DNA of 64,000 nucleotides, taken from the NCBI GenBank assembly GCA_963720515.1, contig OY970397.1, forward strand, positions 1,364,001 to 1,428,000, read 5' to 3'. Source of the stretch: G963720515 sp963720515 (GTDB taxonomy: Bacteria; Actinomycetota; Thermoleophilia; Gaiellales; Gaiellaceae). Every line of letters starts with the position of its first letter. Position 1 is the first letter of the stretch. The position numbers and the translations under genes are program-made. A model generated the notes under the pieces. It was not told the origin of the DNA, ran no database searches, and was given only the letters and a program-made list of their open reading frames with translations. Positions 20,658-30,925 of this stretch are shown in pieces.

Positions 20658-22064
20658 GTGCGTCGTGGGGTCACAATCCTCCTGCTCGGCCTGCTCGCCT
20701 CCCTGGCGGGAACGGCTGCGCCTGCGTCGGCCGGCGGCCCGCTGCGCACGGCGATCGTCGATCCGGGCAACTTCGGGGTCAGTGACCCGACCACCGCGTT
20801 CCTGCGGGCGCGCCAGACGGGCGCGACGATGGTCCGGCTGCTCGTGAGCTGGCGCGACGTCGCGCCGGTCGACCGGCCGGTGGGCTTCGACCCGACGAAC
20901 CCGGCCGACCCTGCGTACACCTGGACGGCGATCGACCGCCAGGTCACCGGCGCGGTTTCGGCCGGCCTCCAGCCGATCCTCGTCCTCCAGATCGCGCCCG
21001 ACTGGGCGTCGGTCCCGGCGTCGGCAGCCCCGGGTCGAACCAGGTGGACCCGGCCGAGTTCGCCAAGTTCGCCACGCGCGGTGGCCGGGCGCTACAACGG
21101 CGACTTCTCGCCGGGCCCGGACTACGCCGAGTTCCTCCCGCACGTCATCTACTACCAGGCCTGGAACGAGCCGAACCGCGACTACTTCTGGCGCCCGCAG
21201 TACACCTCGGGGAAGATCGTCTCCGCCGGCGCCTACCGCACGCTCGTCACGCAGATGACGGACGCGGTCCACGGCGTGAACCCGGCGAACCGGTCGATCG
21301 CCGGCGGCCTCGCGCCGCTCGGGCGGCCCGGGAAGCCCGCGCCGATGGCGTTCATGAAGGCGTTCCTCGCCGCCAGGGTCTCGTTCGACATCTGGTCGCA
21401 CCACCCGTACACGTCGGGCGGGCCGCTCCACAAGTCGCCGGGGGGAGGCGACATCACGCTCGGCAGCCTCTCGACGATGCGCTCCTACCTCACGTCGATG
21501 AAGCGCAAGGGCCGCATCGCCTCCTCGTCGAGCACCGTGCCGTTCTGGGTGACCGAGTTCTCCTGGGACTCGAAGCCGCCCGATCCCGCCGCGATCCCGA
21601 CGGCGCTGCACCAGCGCTGGGTGTCCGAGGCGCTCTACCGGATGTGGAAGAACGGCGTCTCGGTCGTGACCTGGTTCCGGATCGCCGACGACCCGCTGTC
21701 CTTCTCGCCCTACCAGTCCGGCTTCTTCACGTTCGGCGGGAAGAGGAAGCCCTCGCTCGAGGCCTTCCGGTTCCCTGTGGTCGCGCTGCGGCAGCGCCGC
21801 GGGATCCTCGTCTGGGGCCGGACGCCGACCTCGAAGGGCGCCAAGGTGATCGTCGAGATCAAGACTGGGACGCGCTGGCGCCGACTCGGCTCGACGCTCT
21901 CCGCGAACAAGTACGGGATCTTCACCCGCACCTACCGCGTGCCGTACACGAAGGGCTACGTCCGCGCCCGCGCCGTCGGCGAGACGAGCATCCCCTTCTC
22001 GCTCAAGTACGTGAAGGACCGGTACGTGAACCCGTTCGGCTGCGGCGGCGCGATCGGCTGCTAG
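20658..22064 (+). CDS. secreted glycoside-hydrolase-like protein (clan GH-A fold)
   Basis: 468 residues. A signal peptide (VTILLLGLLASLAGTAAPASA) precedes a TIM-barrel domain. YYQAWNEPNRDYFW places a Glu as expected for the acid/base in clan GH-A (NEP motif), and VPFWVTEFSWDS gives the likely nucleophile Glu. Layout is like GH39/GH5-type enzymes. A C-terminal ~90-residue beta domain ends YVNPFGCGGAIGC. Between ~21025 and ~21075 the encoded residues only make sense (NQVDPAEFAKFAT) in another frame, so two compensating indels are likely. It may trim or degrade the exopolysaccharide of the upstream locus. GTG at 20658 is chosen for the -10 box 8 nt before it. Confidence 0.72.
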   Translation: MRRGVTILLLGLLASLAGTAAPASAGGPLRTAIVDPGNFGVSDPTTAFLRARQTGATMVRLLVSWRDVAPVDRPVGFDPTNPADPAYTWTAIDRQVTGAVSAGLQPILVLQIAPDWASVPASAAPGRTRWTRPSSPSSPRAVAGRYNGDFSPGPDYAEFLPHVIYYQAWNEPNRDYFWRPQYTSGKIVSAGAYRTLVTQMTDAVHGVNPANRSIAGGLAPLGRPGKPAPMAFMKAFLAARVSFDIWSHHPYTSGGPLHKSPGGGDITLGSLSTMRSYLTSMKRKGRIASSSSTVPFWVTEFSWDSKPPDPAAIPTALHQRWVSEALYRMWKNGVSVVTWFRIADDPLSFSPYQSGFFTFGGKRKPSLEAFRFPVVALRQRRGILVWGRTPTSKGAKVIVEIKTGTRWRRLGSTLSANKYGIFTRTYRVPYTKGYVRARAVGETSIPFSLKYVKDRYVNPFGCGGAIGC

Positions 22065-22082
22065 CTCCGGCCCAGGCCGGAG
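22065..22082 (+). terminator. hairpin after the glycosidase-like gene
   Basis: CTCCGGCC and GGCCGGAG form a perfect 8-bp stem with a 2-nt loop directly after the TAG stop. No T-tract follows, so it may terminate weakly or only protect the 3' end. Confidence 0.45.
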
Positions 22083-22094
22083 AAGGGGCGCCGA

Positions 22095-22100
22095 TACAAT
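22095..22100 (+). promoter_or_regulatory. -10 box of tRNA-Ser(CGA)
   Basis: TACAAT, a near-consensus -10, ends 10 nt before the tRNA 5' end. Confidence 0.5.
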
Positions 22101-22110
22101 CGCTGGGCTC

Positions 22111-22199
22111 GGAGGGGTGGCAGAGCGGACGAATGCGGCGGTCTCGAAAACCGTTATCCGTCGTTAGGCGGATCGAGGGTTCGAATCCCTCCCCCTCCG
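22111..22199 (+). tRNA. tRNA-Ser (anticodon CGA)
   Basis: Type II tRNA of 89 nt. GGAGGGG pairs with CCCCTCC, and discriminator G is at 22199. The anticodon loop CTCGAAA, closed by GCGGT/ACCGT, gives CGA and reads UCG. A long variable arm and the T-loop GGTTCGAATCC are present; CCA is not encoded. Its last 26 nt are repeated at 24077-24103. Confidence 0.95.
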
Positions 22200-22200
22200 C
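22174..22200 (+). repeat. att-like direct repeat, copy 1 (in tRNA-Ser 3' end)
   Basis: A 27-bp stretch covering the T-arm and acceptor 3' strand of tRNA-Ser(CGA) plus one base. It is identical to 24077-24103, with flanking bases differing on both sides. It has the form of an attachment site left by a tRNA-targeting integrase. Confidence 0.6.
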
Positions 22201-22254
22201 TTTCAAGCGGGTTTGCGCGCACGCCGGCCCGGACCCGGACGTGCGGCGGTGTTC

Positions 22255-22776
22255 CTAGCCGGCGGCTGCTTGCGTCCGTATCGGCAGGACCCAATTCGGG
22301 CGGACGTAGTGGCACGTGTAGCCGTTGGGATACCGCTCGAGGTAGTCCTGATGCTCGGGCTCGGCCTCCCAGAACGGTCCCGCCGGCGTCACCTCCGTGA
22401 CGACCTTCCCCGGCCACAGCCCGGAAGCGTCGACATCGGCGATCGTCTCCTCGGCGACGCGGCGCTGCTCGTCATCGAGGTAGAGGATCGCCGACCGATA
22501 GCTCGTCCCGATGTCGTTGCCCTGGCGGTCCAGCGTCGTCGGGTCATGGATCTGGAAGAAAAACTGGAGCAGCTCGCGATAGGAAGTCTGCTCAGGATCG
22601 AAGACGACCTCGATGGCCTCGGCGTGGGTGCCGTGATTGCGATAGGTCGCGTTTGGAACTTCGCCGCCCGCGTATCCCACCCTCGTCGAGAGCACGCCCG
22701 GCTGTCTTCGAAAGAGGTCCTGCATCCCCCAGAAGCACCCTCCCGCAAGGATCGCCTTGTCAACTTGTCCGCTCAC
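22255..22776 (-). CDS. msrA: peptide-methionine (S)-S-oxide reductase
   Basis: 173 residues. It reduces methionine-S-sulfoxide in oxidised proteins. The catalytic Cys is ~C14 in ILAGGCFWGMQDLF; RVGYAGG, YRNHGTHAEAIEVVFDP and LLQFFFQIHDPT are the family signatures. No recycling Cys pair is evident near the C-terminus (TCHYVRPNWVLP contains a single Cys), which bears on how it is re-reduced. The GTG at 22776 is chosen over 22797 because AGGAGG stands 8 nt before it. It lies just inside the tRNA-flanked segment. Confidence 0.95.
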   Translation of the reverse strand: MSGQVDKAILAGGCFWGMQDLFRRQPGVLSTRVGYAGGEVPNATYRNHGTHAEAIEVVFDPEQTSYRELLQFFFQIHDPTTLDRQGNDIGTSYRSAILYLDDEQRRVAEETIADVDASGLWPGKVVTEVTPAGPFWEAEPEHQDYLERYPNGYTCHYVRPNWVLPIRTQAAAG

Positions 22777-22937
22777 GTCTGCCACCTCCTGGCTCACCCC
22801 CGCTTCAGAGAATCGCTGCCTGGAAGGTAGCGACAGCCGCTGCGTCGGTGGGCTCCCGCCGGGTTTCCTAGGCTAGGCGCCGTTGTCGAGCGCTCGCCTA
22901 GAAACCTTCAGTGCGCACCAGGCGGCCCAAAGGAGGC

Positions 22938-23759
22938 ATGCTGGTCCGGACGCTTCCGATCGAGACAGTGCCAGACATGCCGCACGCGAACACCGCTCCC
23001 ACGCTGAAGCTCGGTGACACCGAGGTCGCACGAATCGGGCTCGGCACGAATCGGCTCACGAACACGCGCGCGCACAGCGCGTTCGTGAAGGAGGCGGTCG
23101 CCGCGGGTCTGAATCACATCGATACCGCTCATTCGTACACCGGAGGCGAGAGTGAGGAGACGATCGGAACGGCGCTCTCGCCGTTCGCGGACGGGGTCGT
23201 CGTGGCGACGAAAGGCGGCTACGCAGCGGGCGAAGGACGCTCGGAGGTGCTGCGCGCCCAAATCGAGCAGAGCCTTCGGCGGCTGCAAACCGACAGCATC
23301 GCGCTCTACTACCTGCACCGGGTCGACCCCGAGACGCCGCTCGAGGAAAGCCTCGCCACGATCAAGGAATACCGGGACAGCGGCAGGATCCGGCAGGTCG
23401 GCCTCTCCGAGGTCGGCATCGATCAAATCGAACGGGCACGCGAGATCGTGCCGATCGCGGCGGTGCAGAACCGCTACAACCTCTCCGAGCGTCGGTGGGA
23501 GGACGTCGTCGACTACTGCGCCCGCGAGGGGATCGTGTTCGTTCCCTTCTTCCCTTTGCGCGGTGACGGCGGCCGGGCGCTGGCGGAGATCGCCAAACGA
23601 CGCGGCGCGACGCCGGCACAGATCACGCTGGCGTGGCTCCTCCAGCGCTCGCCGGCGATGCTTCCGATCCCCGGCACACTGACACTCGATCACCTGAGGG
23701 AAAACCTCGCCGCCCTCGAGATCGAGCTCAGCGCCGCCGACTTCGACGCCCTGCGCTAA
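22938..23759 (+). CDS. aldo/keto reductase
   Basis: About 273 residues, slightly short for the family. A NAD(P)H-dependent (beta/alpha)8 barrel reducing carbonyls. The tetrad is visible as Asp and Tyr in NHIDTAHSYTGGESEETIG, Lys in VVVATKGGY and His in IALYYLHRVDPETPLEESLA. IPGTLTLDHLRENLAALEIE is the cofactor-binding end. The start is uncertain: AAAGGAGG lies only 1 nt before the ATG at 22938, and GTG 22968 and ATG 22977 are alternatives. The next small gene has a ribosome site overlapping the stop, so the two are co-transcribed. Confidence 0.88.
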   Translation: MLVRTLPIETVPDMPHANTAPTLKLGDTEVARIGLGTNRLTNTRAHSAFVKEAVAAGLNHIDTAHSYTGGESEETIGTALSPFADGVVVATKGGYAAGEGRSEVLRAQIEQSLRRLQTDSIALYYLHRVDPETPLEESLATIKEYRDSGRIRQVGLSEVGIDQIERAREIVPIAAVQNRYNLSERRWEDVVDYCAREGIVFVPFFPLRGDGGRALAEIAKRRGATPAQITLAWLLQRSPAMLPIPGTLTLDHLRENLAALEIELSAADFDALR

Positions 23760-23770
23760 GGAGGCTCACG

Positions 23771-23941
23771 ATGCCTCTAGGACCAGGACGTGCAGGACGA
23801 GCCGGAGTCATCGGCCACCCCGTGGCGAAGACGGCGGTCGTGGCGAAGGCGGTGACCCCCGGCCCCGCGCCGGTTGCGAAGACCGCCGTCGTCGCGGCGG
23901 CCGTGACACCCGGGAGGGCCGGGCGCCGCCGGCGAATCTAG
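23771..23941 (+). CDS. small Ala/Val-rich protein with internal duplication (56 aa)
   Basis: AAGGAGG overlapping the preceding stop sits 5 nt before ATG 23771, an ideal ribosome site. The product is MPLGPGRAGRAGVIGH followed by two near-copies of VAKTAVVAxAVTPG and the basic end RAGRRRRI. Each copy could form a short amphipathic or membrane-surface helix. No family is recognised. Linkage to the aldo/keto reductase and to the att-like repeat just downstream suggests cargo of a mobile segment. Confidence 0.6.
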   Translation: MPLGPGRAGRAGVIGHPVAKTAVVAKAVTPGPAPVAKTAVVAAAVTPGRAGRRRRI

Positions 23942-24076
23942 CCGCCGGCTACCGCTTGCAATGAGTGCGATGGCGAGGCAGTAGCGACCTTCGCGAGTGG
24001 CCTTCGACGGATGCCGCGATGCGGCAAGCGGCGGGTCCTGCCCGGGGCCCGCCGCGAAGTCCGCCTCGCCCTTGCG

Positions 24077-24103
24077 CGAGGGTTCGAATCCCTCCCCCTC
24101 CGC
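24077..24103 (+). repeat. att-like direct repeat, copy 2 (orphan tRNA-Ser 3' fragment)
   Basis: Exact 27-bp copy of 22174-22200. The 5' part of a tRNA is missing upstream, so this is a fragment, not a gene. A GC hairpin (stem 24028-24035 with 24048-24055) lies just upstream. The stretch 23942-24190 holds nothing else but this repeat and the ftsH promoter. Confidence 0.6.
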
Positions 24104-24152
24104 CTCAATCGAGAAGATCTTGGCACTAAGCTGCCGGGGAAGTAGGCAGCGC

Positions 24153-24158
24153 TACGCT
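24153..24158 (+). promoter_or_regulatory. -10 box upstream of ftsH
   Basis: TACGCT lies about 30 nt upstream of the ftsH GTG, with GAGGAG in between as a possible ribosome site. Confidence 0.35.
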
Positions 24159-24190
24159 GCATCGTTTGTGAGGAGCGTGAGCCCGCCGCG

Positions 24191-26156
<1,966 letters not shown>

Positions 26157-26160
<4 letters not shown>

Positions 26161-27149
26161 GGTCGCCGCTCTCCTCCGACCGGCGCGGGCGGCGTGAACT
26201 CTTGCGGGCAGCGGGGCGGGCGTCTCCTCGCCTCCTCGGTCGGGTGGGGTGGGTCGAGCCGATCCGCCACGAGTGAGGCGACGATTCCGCCGACGAGCAG
26301 GGCGACGACGATGACGAGGGAGCCGAAGTCGCTGATCTGCACGAGGTCGGCGGCGAGGATCTTGATCCCGACGAAGGCAAGGATGCAGGCGATCGTCTTG
26401 CCGAGGTAGCGGAAGCGGCGCACGAGAATGTCGACGAGCGCGAGGAGCGCGCCAAGCCCGAGGAGCGCAAACGCGTTCGCGGTCCAGATCACGACCGGGT
26501 CGCGCGTGACCGCGAACGCCGCCGGAATCGAGTCGACCGCGAAGGCGATGTCGGCAACGATGATCGCAAGGACCACCAGCAGAAGCGGCGTGCCGTAGAG
26601 GCGGCCCTCTTCCCGGACGAGCAGCCGGCGGCCGCGGAAGTCGGCCGTGGTCGGGATGATGCGTCGGACGAGCCTGAGCGCCGAGTTCGCCGACGGGTCG
26701 GACGCCTCGGGGGCCCCCCGGAAGGCGCGGTAGGCGACGTACAGGAGCAGGACGCCGAAGGCATAGATGACGGCTTCCAAGCTCTCGATCAGCGCGAGCC
26801 CGGTGGTGATCGCCACGGCGCGCAGCACGAGCGCACCGGCGATGCCCAGGACGATGACGCGGCCTCGCAGCTCCGGCGGCACGAGGAAGTAGGTGAGCAG
26901 AAGCGAGAAGAGGAAGACGTTGTCGAGCGAGAGCGAGCGCTCGATCAGGTAGACCGTCGTCCACGGGCCGGCGGGACCGCCGGTCAGCGCGATTCCCACC
27001 CCGACCGCCAACCCGAGCAGGACCCAGCCGATGCTCCAGACGACGGCCTCTCCGCGGCGAGGCGTACGACTCGGCGCAAACAGGCGCAGCTCGACGCCGA
27101 GGCCGACGAGGACGGCGGCGGCCGCGACGGGAGCGAAGGCGACGTCCAC
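26157..27149 (-). CDS. TerC/Alx-family integral membrane protein
   Basis: 330 residues with eight or nine membrane helices and the TerC signature acidic residues: LIERSLSLDNVFLFSLLLTY in the first half and VVLAIIVADIAFAVDSIPAA in the second. LRAVAITTGLALIESLEAVI and FRYLGKTIACILAFVGIKIL are also conserved. Alx/TerC proteins are linked to metal (manganese, tellurite) homeostasis and export of ions. GGGAT precedes the GTG at 27149. It is followed, on the same strand and 22 nt upstream, by the NhaA-DsbA gene, so the two may be one transcript. Confidence 0.9.
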
Positions 27150-27171
27150 GATCCCGTTGCGGCTCAGCCGG

Positions 27172-28924
27172 TCACGCCGTCGTCAGCGCCGCCTGGGCAC
27201 CGGCAACCCGCACAGCCGCGGACAACGTGCGGATGTCGTAGGCGCCGTAGTGGCGACGGCCGTTGATGAAGAAGGTGGGCGTGCCGGAGACGCCGCTCAT
27301 GTCGGCGCTGTCGACATCCTCGGCCACGCGCGCGGAGCCTTTGTGCTCGCGCAGGTGGCGGGTGAAGCGCTCGATGTCGAGTCCGAGCTGCTCGGCGTAG
27401 GCGATCAGGTCGCCCGGGCGGAGGGCGCGCTGGTTGCCGAGGAGGAGGTCGTGCATCTCCCAGAAGGCGCCCTGCTCGGCCGCGGCCTCCGCCGCCTCGG
27501 CGGCCAGCTGGGCGTGCGGGTGGACGTCGTTCAGCGGCAGGTGCCGCCAGACGTAGCGCACATCGCCAAAGTCGCGGAGGAGCTCGCGGACGACGGGCTC
27601 GGCACGTCCGCAATAGGGGCACTCGAAGTCGCCGTACTCGACGACGGTGACCGGCGCGTTGATCGGCCCGCGCACGTGGTCGTGCTCCGGGTCGACGTCG
27701 ACGGAGAGGTCGATGAGCGGCTCGGTGGTTCCGAGCAGGGCGCGGATCCGGGTCCGTCTGGGCAGCAGCGCCGTGGCGCGGAACAGCAGCCAGGTGATGA
27801 GTGCCGCTGCGAGCGCCGCGCTGAGGATGCCCAGCTTCGCCTCCTCGAGCTGGGGCCCATCGAAGGCGAGTGTCGCGACCAGGAGCGCGACGGTGAAGCC
27901 GATCCCGGCGATCGTGCCGCCGCCGGCGACGGCAGCCCAGCCGACCGGCGGCTGCAGCCGTCCATGCGTCAACCGCGACAGCAGCCACGTGCAGCCGAAA
28001 ACGCCCACCGGTTTGCCGACGACGTAGCCGAACAGGATCCCGAGCGTGATCGGCGAGCCGAAGCGCTCGCGCCAGGAAGGCGCCGTCGATCGCGATCCCC
28101 GCATTCGCGAGCGCGAACAGCGGCACGATCACGTAGCTCGTCCAGGGGTGAAACAGCTCCTGCAGGCGTTCGTTGACCGACGTCGCCGACCTGAGCTCCA
28201 CTCCGGCCACCCGTGCCCGTTCCGCGGTGGGTTGCTCGCGAAACTCGCGGAACCGCTCGGTTGCACGTTCGAGGTTCGACCGCGGAGCTGGAACGGCGTA
28301 GGCCAGAAGGCCCATCGCGAGGCCGATCACAACCGGCTCCACCCCCGACTTGAGCAGGCCGACCCAGGCGCCCGCGCCGAGTGCCAAGTACACGAGACCC
28401 ACGTGCACGCCGAGGCCGCGCAGGACGAGGACGGCTCCGTAGAGCACGAGGGCCACGAGCAGTGGCAGCGGATGGAGGGTCTCGGTATAGACGGTCGCGA
28501 TGACGACGAGCGCGAGGATGTCGTCCACGACGACCACGGTGAGCATGAACGCCCGCAGGCGATCGGGGAACCGCGGCCCGACGAGCGCGAGCAGGCCGAG
28601 CGCGAAGGCGGTGTCGGTCGACATCGCGATTCCCCAGCCGTGCGCAGACGAATGACCGGCGTTGAACGCGAGGTAGATGGTGACCGCCCCCGCCATGCCT
28701 CCGATTCCGGCCAGGACCGGCAGCGCGAACCGTCGCCGGTCCCGCAGCTCGCCCAGGTCGAACTCGCGCCGCGCCTCGAGCCCGACCACGAAGAAGAAGA
28801 ACGTCATCAGCCCGCTGTTCACCCAGTCGCGCAGATCGAGGGCTATGCCCCTCCCACCGAGCTCGATCGAGAGCGTCGTCCGCCACAGCGAGTCATACGA
28901 GGACGCGTCGACGTTCACCCACAC
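27172..28924 (-). CDS. nhaA: Na+/H+ antiporter NhaA fused to a DsbA-like thioredoxin domain, frameshifted
   Basis: N-terminal ~370 residues are NhaA: STDTAFALGLLALVG, TVVVVDDILALVVIATVY (the paired transport Asp), ALANAGIAIDG, GKPVGVFGCTWLLSRL, GGTIAGIGFTVALLVATLAF. The C-terminal ~190 residues are a DsbA-family thioredoxin domain with active site GDFECPYCGRAEPVVREL and the cis-Pro loop GVSGTPTFFINGRRHYG. Such fusions are known in actinobacteria. An extra G near 28075 shifts the frame. The coding sequence continues upstream of the first usable start at 28924: LETPLRAFLRTETGGAAFLL, the first NhaA helix, reads in frame to about 29030 but without ATG/GTG/TTG; an ATG at 29144 in another frame is the likely true start. 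Confidence 0.85.
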
Positions 28925-29305
28925 GAGCGCGGCAACGGCGGCGCCGAGCAGGAAGGCGGCGCCGCCGGTCTCCGTGCGCAGAAACGCGCGCAGCGGCGTC
29001 TCCAGGGACCGCGACCACGCAGTTTTGCCGGACGACTCCCGATACCGCGCGGTCAGGCTGTCATCGATCGGGCCTGCAGAATCTCCACTACCGCTCGTCT
29101 CGCTCCACCACCTCGCACGCTCCGACGCCGGCGTCGACCTGCATGTCGTCCATCCGTTACCCGGACTGGGCGAGGTCGCTACCGACGGCCATCACACTCC
29201 GCGCGCCCCGTCGTAGCCCTCGCCGACGATAGGCGCCTTCACCATTTCTTGCCGGAGGCCCGGCTTTCGTTGAGCACGGACCAGGAAGCAGAAAACCCGC
29301 ACGGC

Positions 29306-29311
29306 TAAGCT
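29306..29311 (+). promoter_or_regulatory. -10 box for leaderless flavoprotein gene
   Basis: TAAGCT, then 6 nt, then ATG at 29318. No ribosome site. Confidence 0.45.
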
Positions 29312-29317
29312 CGCATG

Positions 29318-30925
29318 ATGAACGCTCCCCCCACTCCAACGTTGTCTCCGGCACAGGTGGAAAGCCTCGCCGCGGTTGGCGAGGAGCGGACTGCGCGTGT
29401 CGGCGACGTGCTCTATCGGGTAGGCGACCGGCGCTACCCGCTGATCGCGATCATCGAGGGCGAGGTGGCGATTCTCGATGCCGCCGGCAACGAGATCGTC
29501 CGGCATCCCGCTTCGGGGTTCCTCGGCGAGATGAACCTGCTGACCGGGCAGACCGTCTTCGTGACGGCCGTCGCCACGCAGCCGCTGCGCTACATCGCGG
29601 TCGACCGCGATGCACTGCGACCGCTGTTATTCGAGGACGGGCCGCTGAGCGAGCTCCTGCTCTCGACCTTCATCGCCCGCCGGGAAGCGCTACAGCAGGT
29701 CGAGGGCATCGGCCTCGAGGTCGTTGGCCCGCGTTCGTCGCCGGCCACGATGCGGATCGTCGAGTTTGCTCGCAACAGTCGCGTGCCCTTTACCTGGCGC
29801 GACCCGGAGCGACCGGGCGATCCGACGACAGCCGCGCTGCTCGAAGGACTCGACGCCACCGAGCTGCCGCTCGTGCGCCTGCCGGGTGGAATCGAGTTGC
29901 GCGCCCCCTCCCCGGGCCAGATCTCCCGCGCGCTCGGGATCGGCCTCGAGCTCGCACCCCGGGAAGAGGTCGATCTCGTCATCGTCGGCGGCGGCCCCGC
30001 AGGCCTCGGCGCGGCGGTCTATGGGGCGTCCGAGGGCCTCGAGACGCTCGTCGTCGAGAGCACCGCGCTCGGCGGACAGGCGGGCTCGTCGCGACGGATC
30101 GAGAACTACCTCGGGTTCCCGGCGGGGATCAGCGGCTCCGAGCTCACCAGCCGCGCCGTCACGCAAGCACGCAAGTTCAACGCCCGCACCGCGACGCCTT
30201 ACTGCGCCGTGTCCCTCGAGCAGGCCAACGGAGGCTACGTGGTGCGTCTCGAGGAGGATCACGAGATCGCGGCACGTACGGTGCTCCTCGCGACGGGCGC
30301 GCAGTACCGGCGCCTGCCCGTCGACGATCTCTCGGAGTACGAGGGGATGAGCGTCTTCTACGCGGCCGGCCCGCCCGAGGCACAGCTCTGCGGAGCCTCG
30401 CGGGTCGGCGTGATCGGCGGAGGCAACTCCGCCGGCCAGGCGGCCGTCTGGCTGGCGCGCGGCGGCGCGCTGGTGACGCTGCTCCATCGCCGCGCCGACG
30501 TGCGCGAGACGATGTCCGACTACCTCGTCCGGGAGCTCGAGCGCTACGGCGTCGCGATCCGCGATCGGAGCGAAGTCGCCGCCCTGCACGGCGAGAACGG
30601 CGAACTCGACGCGGTCACCCTCAAGAGCGGCGAGCGTCTGGCCTTCTCGTTCCTCTTCTGCTTCCTCGGCGCGCTGCCGTGCACCGACTGGCTCGGCGAC
30701 GTGGTCGCGCGTGACGAGAACGGCTTCATCCTCACCGGCGCGGCCGTAGGCGCCGACACGCTGCTCGAGACGAGTCTGCCGGGTGTCTTCGCCGCAGGCG
30801 ACGTGCGCTCGGGCTCGACCAAGCGCTGCGCGACCGCGGTCGGCGAAGGAGCGATGGCCGTGCAATTCGTGCACGGACGACTCGCAGAACACCGAACCGC
30901 CATGCTTCCGATCGTTTCGAATTAG
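29318..30925 (+). CDS. cNMP-binding-domain flavoprotein, thioredoxin-reductase-like, without CxxC
   Basis: 535 residues. Residues ~10-125 form a cyclic-nucleotide/Crp-like beta-roll (GDVLYRVGDRRYPLIAIIEG, SGFLGEMNLLTGQTVFV). A ~90-residue linker is thioredoxin-like in spacing but lacks Cys. From ~220 a class II pyridine nucleotide-disulfide oxidoreductase fold follows: FAD site VDLVIVGGGPAGLGAAVYGA, NAD(P)H site RVGVIGGGNSAGQAAVWLAR, second FAD motif GVFAAGDVRSGSTKR. The CxxC that thioredoxin reductases carry before the NADPH motif is replaced by AAGPPEAQLCGAS, with a single Cys. It may therefore be a sensor or a reductase with another acceptor. The stop overlaps the convergent lipoprotein gene as TTAG. 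Confidence 0.85.
   Translation: MNAPPTPTLSPAQVESLAAVGEERTARVGDVLYRVGDRRYPLIAIIEGEVAILDAAGNEIVRHPASGFLGEMNLLTGQTVFVTAVATQPLRYIAVDRDALRPLLFEDGPLSELLLSTFIARREALQQVEGIGLEVVGPRSSPATMRIVEFARNSRVPFTWRDPERPGDPTTAALLEGLDATELPLVRLPGGIELRAPSPGQISRALGIGLELAPREEVDLVIVGGGPAGLGAAVYGASEGLETLVVESTALGGQAGSSRRIENYLGFPAGISGSELTSRAVTQARKFNARTATPYCAVSLEQANGGYVVRLEEDHEIAARTVLLATGAQYRRLPVDDLSEYEGMSVFYAAGPPEAQLCGASRVGVIGGGNSAGQAAVWLARGGALVTLLHRRADVRETMSDYLVRELERYGVAIRDRSEVAALHGENGELDAVTLKSGERLAFSFLFCFLGALPCTDWLGDVVARDENGFILTGAAVGADTLLETSLPGVFAAGDVRSGSTKRCATAVGEGAMAVQFVHGRLAEHRTAMLPIVSN

Noticed and set aside
24028..24055. Intrinsic terminator after the small gene
   Set aside because: A strong 8-bp GC stem exists but there is no T-tract, and it lies ~90 nt past the stop; could equally be part of the inserted segment's end.
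24000..24103. A third tRNA-Ser gene
   Set aside because: Only the T-arm and acceptor 3' strand match. No 5' acceptor strand, D-arm or anticodon arm can be drawn upstream, so it is a fragment and was treated as an att-like repeat.
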